DNA from: Azolla pinnata
Lineage: Eukaryota > Streptophyta > Polypodiopsida > Salviniales > Salviniaceae
Length of the DNA stretch: 26,422 bases
Assembly: GCA_037176905.1 (NCBI GenBank)
Contig: JBBBWG010008668.1
Span: 1-26,422, forward strand
Direction: 5' to 3'
The position numbers and the translations under genes were made by a program. Within the stretch, counting starts at the first letter, position 1; each line of letters begins with the position of its first letter. The notes beneath the pieces were generated by a model, which did no database searches, had not been told where the DNA came from, and saw nothing but the letters and a program-made list of their open reading frames with translations. Positions 18,336-26,422 of this stretch are shown piece after piece.

Positions 18336-21300
18336 ATGGTGGGTGCGAGCTTCCTAGCGATGGCCTCGACTCAGCTGATCTCGGAATCTCCCCAACCTCC
18401 TCCTCCTCCTCCTTCTTCTTCTTCTACCTTCTTTCGCTCTCCTCTATCCCCATCGCTCTGGCTCCGCGCTCCCCGTTCTTCTGCCCAGATTCCGAGGCGC
18501 AGCCGCTCTCTGTCGATCCGAATGATGCTTCCCTCGCAGTAAGTATCGCGTTGCTTCACTGCTTTCTCACTTGGTTTTGTATCTACTTGATGTGCTTCTT
18601 CATCCTCGCCGTGTTAGCAGCGACGAGAGTGTAAAAAGGAACAAAAAGGAAAAAAACTTCAGGTTCGGGCAGTGAACTTGAATATAAAGCACATCAATCT
18701 TCATAAGCATCCGAACGAGCCATGCCCAATCTTGCATACAATTTCATCCGCTTAGACGTTGAATTAACCTGGTAAACCATGAGACTAAAAGTAATCGTAG
18801 ACTTGAGCAACATCCAGTCGAAATCTCGGACATCCTTTAATGTATTGCACCCATGCCAATCCGGGTAACGTTCGTATTTTTCGGTTGCAATTTCTATTCC
18901 ATGGCTCATGACAGCCCAGCAACCCCAAAAACGTGCTCTCTGTAATCTACAGCAATGCAAGTGCAGATAAGATTTTATGGATTGGATAGCAACAAGTTAA
19001 TATCCTGAATCTTCTGACCAGAGTAACCGTTTTTCTTTGTAAGGAATAAGCAGTCTTGCTACATATTAATGCTTTTGAGTTCTCGTTAGAACCACAGAAA
19101 GAAAGCAATCCTGATCTTTGATTGAAATAAGTATCCGAATTTTCTACAATTCTCAAGGTAAAGAGATAATCTTGGTTCAGAATTGCTGTGTGGAAACTAT
19201 GATTGTCGACTATATTAGTTTCTTAGTAAATTTGGACATTGAATTCGCCATTTATATACTTCTCTATATCAACGCCTTCAAGCATTCGGATTGCAATATT
19301 AATGTGGTGACCTTTATCTTTCCAGAGATCCGAAAAGGGCGAGTGAGGACCGGCCAAGGTAAACACTTTCGCCTCATGCACGGAATAAGACATAAGTTCC
19401 ATGTTTAAAAGTCATTATTGAAATTTATATATGGAATCTGTTGTCATTCAAAAGTTGTGGTTCTTGCAAGGATGGATAGATGGTCTGCGAGAGCTATTAA
19501 GTCATATAGCATGGCAGAGCTGGAGGCTAGAAAGCTGAAATACCCAAATACAGGCACAGAGACTATCTTGATGGGCATGTTAACTGAAGGTATTTTATCA
19601 CTTTCCTCTAGAATTTCAGCCAGTTTATGTATGAATTGCAATTTCCATTACATCAAACAGAAGTTTAAAACTCAGAAAACATAGAGGAATGATACTTCTT
19701 GCTCATTGGAGGATATTCTTCTTTGCTATATGCATGACATGGTGCGATTACACATTTGAGTAAAGTCACCTCACTCTTTGGATTATGAGGTATTATAAAA
19801 AAATTGCATCTGCATTGTCGTCTTCAGAATTTTAGGGATAGTTTTTAATGGGACTTGTGCAATTAACTCTAATTCCTGCATGGATATGGGCATATATTAC
19901 AATGTGGAATGAAAACTCTTGAAACTGCTAATTTTTTACTGGTAGTCATTGTTTGCAACTGCCGTCTTTCTAACATTATTCATGTCATGTTTTCCTCAAT
20001 AGCACAGCGGAATGGTTTCAATGGTTTCAATATATCAAATATTATGTCTGTAGGTACCAGTCAGGCAGCAAGATACTTACGTGCACATGGTATTACACTT
20101 TTTGGAGTCAGGGATGAGACTATTAAGCTATTGGGAAAAGCCGACATGTATTATTTCAGCCCAGAGCATCCTCCTTTGACTGAACCTGCTCAAAAGGCCC
20201 TTGATTGGGCTGTTGATGAAAAACTGAAGGCAGGCATGTATTTTGTTCGGCTTATGAATGTACTTGTAATACAGATTTTGGTTTTCGTATTTGATCATAG
20301 AGCAATCTGTTATTTCATGCCCTCAGAATGCCATTTATCCAACCTGAATGTGTACCCAATGCGTTTGTCTTGCTTCTATGGGGAACTTACTTAGCAAAAT
20401 AATTTGATCTCTTCTAGGTTGTGATAAAGGGTTCGAGAAAAATTATGTAGATTGTATTCCTAGTTTCCATTAATCCATGCCATGTCAACACATCTATTGG
20501 AGGGTACCGTGCTGGTTATTTGTTGCCACCTTTGTGTAATGGTGTGAGTGCTGACAGTTAGTCATCATATCCTGCTTCTACATGGAGCCTGAAATAGATA
20601 ATGCCTATTTCATACTATGGACCTGCTAAACTGCTAACTTCTTTCACTGCTTCAAAGCCACAAGTCCAAGAACACTTCAAAACTTTGAGTGGATGGATTT
20701 CTAAATCCTAGTTTGACTCTGTTTGATAGGAAAAAGAGTTATGGTGGTTTTATTAGTGCTTTGCGAATCAATTTAACTACTCAGGGAAAAAGAGGATTGT
20801 TCTGCATGTTTTCTTGGCCCTCCGCATTTTTCTTGTTTGGAAAAGATTGTCAGCAAACTTGTCTTAGAGAAACTCCCATCCCCTCAAAATGCAAAACTAG
20901 AATTCTTTCAACTTCTGAGCCATAGATGACTAAACACACAAAGGTTAATGATCAGATGTTGAAAAATATAGTGGGTATTGATATGCTGACATGATGAAAG
21001 ATTTTGATCTGTACTTTGAGTAACGATCGTATTTATGATTAGTGTTGTCTTCTGGCACCTAATTTTGTGTCTCAGTACGTATATGGAAAGTATCACCAAA
21101 TTTTAACTGGGCAAAATTTTCTACGCAGGTGACGAGGGTGAAGTGACAGCAACACATTTGCTTCTAGGCATTTGGGCACAAAAAGGATCCGCTGGCCAGG
21201 TGGTGCTTGCCAATCTAGGATTCGATGATAACAATGCGAAAGAGCTCGAAGATACTGTGAGTGTGTGAAACACATTAAACTGTTTGCTGTTTATGGGCTT

Positions 21301-21376
21301 CCGGTTGCTGTTAATTTTAACTAGTTTTTTTTTTTTTCATGTCTTCCAGTTGAAGCAACCTACTTTGGTTGGGTGA
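18336..21376 (+). CDS. CLPT: Chloroplast ClpT subunit (Clp-N/R-domain accessory protein of the ClpPR protease; 6 exons)
   Basis: Predicted 229-residue plastid protein that in plants associates with the ClpP/R core of the stromal Clp protease and stabilises its assembly. Exons: 18336-18538, 19326-19358, 19471-19589, 20054-20233, 21129-21256, 21350-21376; the sum is 690 nt with consistent phases. Residues 1 to about 75 are Ser/Pro/Arg-rich, typical of a transit peptide. Then come the ClpT hallmarks WSARAIKSYSMAELEARKLK, YPNTGTETILMG, GTSQAARYLRAHGIT, VRDETIKLLGKADMY, SPEHPPLTEPAQKALDWAVD and EVTATHLLLGIWAQKGSAG. There are no Walker motifs, as expected. A second in-frame ATG at 18360 (MASTQL) could be the start. 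Intron 4 has a GC donor (GCAG|GCATGT). The last 27-nt exon is less certain: reading through its donor would end at 21268 with VSV. CLPT1 versus CLPT2 is not resolved. Confidence 0.9.
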
Positions 21377-23360
21377 GAGGAAAGATTCAATATTAACGAT
21401 GATCCGTTTGTCAGCCGATATTTATGCATATAATTGTGTCACCATTCTTCATATACTCTGTTTCATAGCCTCTCATTGAGAACCAAGCTTCCCTCTGGGA
21501 CAGGAAAACAGAAGTCCCTGTTGCCGCAATTCACACCAACTGGGAAAGCTGTAGTTAGAATCTACAAACCCTGTAAAAGAGTTTTTCCCTGCAGGACCGT
21601 CTTCATTGGAAATTTTTCATTTTGGCTTTCTCTTTTGCGAGAGAGCCGTGGAACAGAATTGTATTGATTTTTGAAGCCAAGTATGAGTCTTTGAGAAAGT
21701 TCCATCACAAGAGTAATGCTCAGATCAGGATCAAGTAAGATGCTTCAAAGGTTGCAAGGTCATGCTTTTCAAGTTTTTGATCTATTTATTGTAGCAGCTA
21801 TATGGTAAATTTCGTCTTACAGTTTTTGGATCTGAGGTCTGTGGATGGTTTAGGGTTTAGGGTTTTGTCTCGGAGCCTCAGGGAACAATGTGCCTATTTG
21901 TTGCAAATAAACCTCGATGCCATTGATTGATAATTTTTGCTGGAAGGTATGGGATACTTCTGGCTCCCAAAAATCTCTTTGTAATTGACAAAAAGTATAA
22001 GCTGTGGTGATGCAAAATCAACTTCTGAAGGCTTTTGTAACATGTTCCAGCTAGAGTTTGGCCATGTTGGGCTCAGTTGATAATTATTGCCCGAGAACTG
22101 ATGATAGTACTGTTAATTACGAGCTCAAATCGCTGATTGTCCATCTAAAAGTGGCACCCTTAGTGCTCCTAGTTATGCTAATCTCAAGATCGTTGGCATT
22201 ACCCCTGTGCTGAGCTAACTGTTTATAACACCGATCACCGATTATCTCACCCTAATTAACAGGAGGTTGGGTGTATCAATCCCATGTTTACACACCGAGT
22301 TATGTGATCATAAGCTTTTGATCAGATCTAGCTCTGTCATTGCCAAAAGCTTATGTTATCTGAAGACTTCATTATGTCTGCGTGTATCATCTTCTTTTCA
22401 ATAGCTTTTTTAAAGCATATTCGTTCAGACTACCTCTAGATTAGGGTTTCAAATGCTGAAGGCTAATAATCAATCCTCTCTACCCATAATGACCCCACAG
22501 GCTAGGAGTGTCTTAATCTCAAAACCATCACCACATTACTTGGAGAGAACCGGTCCTAAACTGTGCATCAGACTCTCAACACATAGCGAAATCATAATTA
22601 GGTGGGAGGGCGTAGTTAATTATGTAACAAGTTACCGAGGCTTTTAATTCCTCCAAAGGAAGAAAGAAAAGAAGTAGGAGCATGTCGGAGAAGCCAAATG
22701 TATATATATACTGCGGAGGCTACAACCAGATCATTGGACTAGATACAGTGGAAGATGATTGATCAGCCTCCGAGTCGGTGTGCATTAAATAGAACCATGA
22801 TCATAATTACGGGATCCGAAAAATACGCAGTCCAGAGGTGGAAATCATGAGTGGTAATAATCAGGGTAGCATCTGGGGAGCTCGGTTTTAATATGATATT
22901 CAGAATCAGGGATAATACATTGAAATTAAAAGCCCAATGTGGGATAATTAGGTGATTAATCTGTTGATAGGAATTATATTGCCGATAGGTTTCTGCAGTA
23001 AATCAGACACCTAGAGCTGGATTGGGTTGGGTCATACTGTGGTGAATGTTGATTCAATATAGGCCGAATATATATAATAACACTTTTGTAGCTGTAATTG
23101 GATCGGTGAACGTTGGGATCAGGATGGGGATCATTAGCAGTGGAGCTGGATTAATCATAGTGGTGAGAATCCTGTTGAATGCGGCAGGGGCTAATCGCAG
23201 AGATCGACGCCGACTCGTTAATGACGGCGCTAAAGATAAGTGTTTAATCCGCATCTAATCAGGTGATCGGATCATTAATCCTCACGGATTATACGTACTA
23301 AGGGCTCTGAGATATTGTGGTGCAGCAGAGAATATTAGCCCTAATTTCAGGATGATTTTA
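21377..23360. other. Convergent intergenic spacer (3' UTRs of CLPT and ANT-like genes)
   Basis: No supported gene. An AATAAA at 21906-21911 is a candidate CLPT polyadenylation signal about 530 bp after the stop. A short GTTTAGGGTTTAGGG lies at 21848-21866. Short ORFs such as 22453-22647 and the pair at 23046-23258 have no motifs. Confidence 0.5.
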
Positions 23361-26325
23361 CTAATTGTGATGAGCCTCATTCCACGCTGTGAATGTGGGC
23401 ATGTGAGCAGCAGCAGCAGCACTGGGCCTTGGATTAGGGTTAGGGTTAGGGTTAGGGTTAGGGTTAGGGTTAGGGTTAGCAGCTGGCGAAGGATTGGGGT
23501 TTAGCATCCATGGATGGATCAATTGATGAGTTACACCGCTGTTAGCATGATGAATCAGAGGATAGTGGAGGTGGTGATGCGTATAATCGCTGCTGTAATT
23601 AGGTACCATAGCCGGCAGCTGCTGACCTTGATCCTTGCAGCTGATAATCTGATGCAGGAACTGTGCTTGATGTCGATTCAGAGGATTCATCTGAGGATGA
23701 TGATGATGGTGAGGAGGAGGAGGAGGATGAAGATTAGGGCTTCCATTGTCGATCTCGCTCAGGTTTCCTGGGCTCTGATCCGTCAATGCGGAGCTGGTCT
23801 GCAGCAGTAGTAAGCTCCTGGATCGAGCGAATTCGCCGCCTTCTGCTTCATCTTCATCACCATCTCCATCATCTGCATCTGCAGGTTCTGCAGCATCTGC
23901 ATCGTCTTCTTCTTCTTCTCGTCCTCCTCCTCGGACTCCTTCGACCTGATCATGGTGCTCTTCTTTGGCTTCAGCATCATCGTCTTCCGGGCCGGGGCCC
24001 CTGAACTGATCCTCATGATCAGTGCGGTTGGGATTCGGCGCCGCGTGATTAGGGTTAGGGTTAGGGTTAGGGTTAGGGTTAGGGTTAGGGTTCGGATCCG
24101 CTGCTGCTGCAGGGCTTTCTAATCCTGTCGCCAGATCATGTAAGGCTGCCGTCGTACCACTGTCGTGGCCTCCGGGAGCTGGATCATGCAGATTACTGAC
24201 CTGACGCTGTCGAATGGCGCGGAGATGATGATGCTGCTGCTGATGATGATCATCATCATCAGCGAAGCTGATCACAAGGCCGTAGTGAGCTGCTGCAGCG
24301 TGAGGATGAGGATGAGGATGAGGATGAGGATCAGCAGCAGCAGCAGCAGTGGCTATGGCGGCGTGAGCTGCTTGCAGCTGGCCGGCATAAGTAGAATGGC
24401 AGCTAGGGTTATAATTAGCAAGCTGCCTGTACTGATCAGAAGTAGGGGCGTTAGGGTTAGGGTTAGGGTTAAGGTTAGGGTTAGGGTTAGGGTTAGGGTT
24501 AGGGTTAGGGTTAGGGTTAGCGATGGAATCAGTAGAAGGGTTGCTGCAGGGGCTGCCGGCTGCAGTAGCTGCAGGATTAGGGCTCGGGCTAGCGGCGTTA
24601 GGGTTAGGGTTAGGGTTAGGGTTAGGCCTAGCGGCGTCAAGGTTAGGGCTAGGGCTAGGGCTAGCAGAATTAGGGTTGGGGCTAGGGCTAGGGCTAGCAG
24701 AATTAGGGTTAGGGTTAGGGTTAGGGTTAGGGTTAGGGTTTCGGCGCGCTTGCTCGGCGATGAGGAGCGTGGCGCTGGCGCAGATGCGCTTGATGTCGTA
24801 GCGCGCGGTGTCGAAGTTGGTCACCGCGTTGGCGCCGCGGAACTTGATGGCCGCGATGTCGTATGCCTCCGCCGCCTCCTCCTGCGTGCCTAAAATATCC
24901 CCAGCATCGATAATCATCATCATCGCAAGTTAATTGAATTGCCCGATGCTTAATCGATTCTAATGATCCCTACTCTCCATCTTTGACGAGCTGATTATGG
25001 TGGTGATGATGATGATTGTGATGCAAAATTGGCTTGCGAATGAATCTGGTTGATTGTGATGATTATGATGCAGGTTATATTGATGGTGGATTATATTAAT
25101 CCCAGTCTAATACGCAATTAGAATCCTAAACCTCTATTTCACAAGCTGATTAAGATCATGATGATGATGATGATGATTGTGATGCTTGTGATGAATCTGG
25201 TTGATTGTGATGATTATGATGATTATGATGCTTATGGTGGTGGATTATGTTAATCCCAACCTAATATGCAATTATAATCCCAAATCTCTATTTGACAAGC
25301 TAATTATGATTATGAGGATGATGATGATGATGATGGTTAGGATTATGAGGATCATCAGGCATCTGATCATCCGCTATCTGATCACCATGACAATCTCTGA
25401 TCATCCGGTTATATATTCTGGTCACTGCACCGCCCTTAATTAGCCCTAAATCTGTATTAATTAATCCTAACGCTTAGCTACCTAATCATCCGGTATCTGA
25501 TTACCGCACCCGCCTTCATTATTAGGCATAGATTATCTATCTACCTCTGGCCGCTATTAATCAATCATCTGTATGGATTAGATGATTAACCCAAATCTCT
25601 ATTTCACAAGCTGAATCGGATGATGATGATCGCCTTAATTAGCCCTCCATCTCTATTAACCCAAACGCCCTAGCTGCCTAATTACAATCATGATCCGGTG
25701 TCCGATTTCTGCACCGCCTTAATCAAGCCATACTCGATCAACCTCTAACCCTAACGGCTTAACCAATCATCTGTGCGTATGTATCGAGTTGCTGCAGCAA
25801 CAGCACCTCGACATGAAAGATGATGCAGAATGAAGGATTGGTTGAAGACTTACTGAACGTCCCCAGATACAGGTCCTTGTTGCCGGCTACCCTCCCAATC
25901 CGAGCTTGCCATCTGCCGTGCTGATGATGCCTGATGCGATGATCAGTGCGCAGCAGATCCACAAGGAATTAAACATAAAGGAATGATCAATATTTCATAT
26001 TGAGCGGCTAACTAGAAGAAGCAGATCATATCGTATCGCCACGCCGGGAAGAGATCGATTATTCTAGATAGATCTCGAGTTATGACAGAAATCAATACTA
26101 GAGAGCTCCACCGCAAGCTATATATGTCAAAAATCTACAGTCCTTAAACCCTTCAATTCTAGGTGAATTTCGTTAGATCAATTTTTCTGATCACGGCGCG
26201 GTGAATGAATGAATTGCTTCACTACATCTAGTTGAATTGCTACTGAACAGTAATAATTCGCCCGGCTGAATTACCTTGTGACGCCACGATAGACCGATGC
26301 TCCCCTCGAGAATCCGCTGCTCTTC
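23361..26325 (-). CDS. ANT: AINTEGUMENTA-like AP2 transcription factor (3' part: second AP2 repeat and C-terminal region)
   Basis: Nuclear AP2-family regulator of organ growth; the first AP2 repeat and N-terminus lie beyond the window end. Exons in window: 26325-26275 (51 nt), 25930-25854 (77 nt), 24889-23361 (1529 nt); phases agree at both junctions. They encode [37 protein letters not shown] then YLGTFS, and [18 protein letters not shown] with [12 protein letters not shown], which is a complete second AP2 repeat. [17 protein letters not shown] matches the ANT-type segment after it. The C-terminus keeps [18 protein letters not shown] and HMPTFTAW, as in euANT proteins. It is odd in length: 508 residues after the last junction, against a usual 150-250, swollen by Pro-Asn tracts, poly-His/Gln, an Asp/Glu-rich block and Ala runs. 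The orthologue call (ANT rather than another AIL) rests on the C-terminal motifs. Confidence 0.88.
23434..24740 (-). repeat. Five in-frame TTAGGG-type hexamer tracts inside the ANT-like coding exon
   Basis: Perfect or near-perfect TTAGGG (plus strand) tracts occur at 23434-23479, 24049-24092, 24451-24520, 24598-24627 and 24703-24740. TAGGGC variants lie at about 24640-24697. On the coding strand they read AAC-CCT, giving Asn-Pro repeats, and the variant gives Ser-Pro. The hexamer keeps the frame, unlike the seven-base plant telomere unit. Conserved ANT motifs occur in the same frame both between and after the tracts. Confidence 0.95.
23695..23990 (-). other. Acidic and histidine-rich low-complexity block in the ANT-like protein
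   Basis: The coding strand encodes an Asp/Glu-rich stretch ([13 protein letters not shown] to [15 protein letters not shown]) followed by Pro and His runs ([13 protein letters not shown]). It arises from GA/TC-rich trinucleotide repeats. Acidic stretches often act in transcriptional activation; that role here is inferred. Confidence 0.7.
24890..25853 (-). other. ANT-like intron with decayed tandem repeats of about 150 bp
   Basis: The intron (donor TTCA|GTAAGT, acceptor ATTTTAG) contains repeated blocks. TGAATCTGGTTGATTGTGAT occurs at 25041 and 25192. TATTTCACAAGCTGAT-like words occur near 25134, 25289 and 25593. TCATCCGGTATCTGATTACC and its variants follow between 25360 and 25510. ATG/GAT trinucleotide runs are frequent. 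The short ORFs in it are repeat artefacts. Confidence 0.75.
25931..26274 (-). other. ANT-like intron between the 51-nt and 77-nt exons
   Basis: 344-bp GT-AG intron (donor ACAAG|GTAATT, acceptor GCATCAG) inside the second AP2 repeat, between Thr-(Arg) and His-His-Gln-His. An intron at this place is typical of ANT/AIL genes. No other feature seen. Confidence 0.85.
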
Positions 26326-26422
26326 CTGCACCGCCCCAACAGTCAAATGATCATTTTGTCCGATAGGATTATGCTCCAAATCGCGGCTTGAAATTCGATG
26401 CACTAGTGGAGTCTGTATCCGA

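Noticed and set aside
17809..18634. Long overlapping ORFs on both strands rich in Met/His/Thr or Cys/Val/Met
   Set aside because: They are translations of the ACAT/GCAT satellite, open in several frames at once. Only the ClpT part after 18336 is real.
24165..24893. Plus-strand 242-codon ORF with Arg-Val repeats, and others with Leu-Gly or Leu-Thr repeats
   Set aside because: Shadows of the ANT-like exon: the TTAGGG hexamer is open in several frames. Only the minus frame carries AP2 and ANT motifs.

Overview
This is a plant nuclear window. The evidence is split genes with GT-AG and GC-AG introns, a chloroplast-targeted CLPT protein, an AINTEGUMENTA-type AP2 factor, a plant-type L-gulonolactone oxidase, a nuclear tRNA-Lys and an LTR retrotransposon. 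The very GC-rich oxidase exons beside AT-rich spacers suggest a monocot, but this is an inference and the species cannot be named. || Layout. 1-2107 (+): 3' part of an L-gulonolactone oxidase (GULLO) gene. 2128-4439: short, internally deleted Ty3/gypsy-like LTR element bounded by a 5-bp target duplication, inserted 20 bp after the oxidase stop. 4440-7608: spacer with degenerate CCCTAAA telomere-like repeats, some unassigned minus-strand exon-like segments, a fold-back repeat and a small duplication. 7609-13000 (-): complete 21-exon gene for a 663-residue inositol polyphosphate 5-phosphatase with a C2 domain on each side of the catalytic domain. 13001-14724: spacer with a 93-bp duplication and a second, inverted copy of the fold-back repeat. 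14725-16132 (-): complete 5-exon gene for a 164-residue single-C2 protein. 16676-16748 (+): tRNA-Lys(CUU). 17658-18306: ACAT/GCAT satellite ending 29 bp before the next gene. 18336-21376 (+): complete 6-exon gene for a chloroplast ClpT subunit. 21377-23360: spacer. 23361-26325 (-): 3' part of an AINTEGUMENTA-like gene (second AP2 repeat and C-terminus). || The gene models were built by hand. Exons were joined where splice sites, reading phase and conserved motifs agree; each complete model sums to a multiple of three. The genes are ordinary, functionally unrelated neighbours: ascorbate-type oxidation, phosphoinositide signalling, Ca/lipid binding, plastid proteolysis and organ growth. No multi-gene system or operon is visible. 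|| The most unusual points are: (1) the AINTEGUMENTA-like C-terminus is built largely from in-frame TTAGGG-type hexamers encoding Pro-Asn tracts; (2) the C2-phosphatase-C2 architecture; (3) four GC-AG introns among about 32; (4) an LTR element whose TSD-defined ends are TAT...ATA rather than TG...CA; (5) a dense CATGCA (RY-like) satellite sitting at the promoter position of the ClpT gene.
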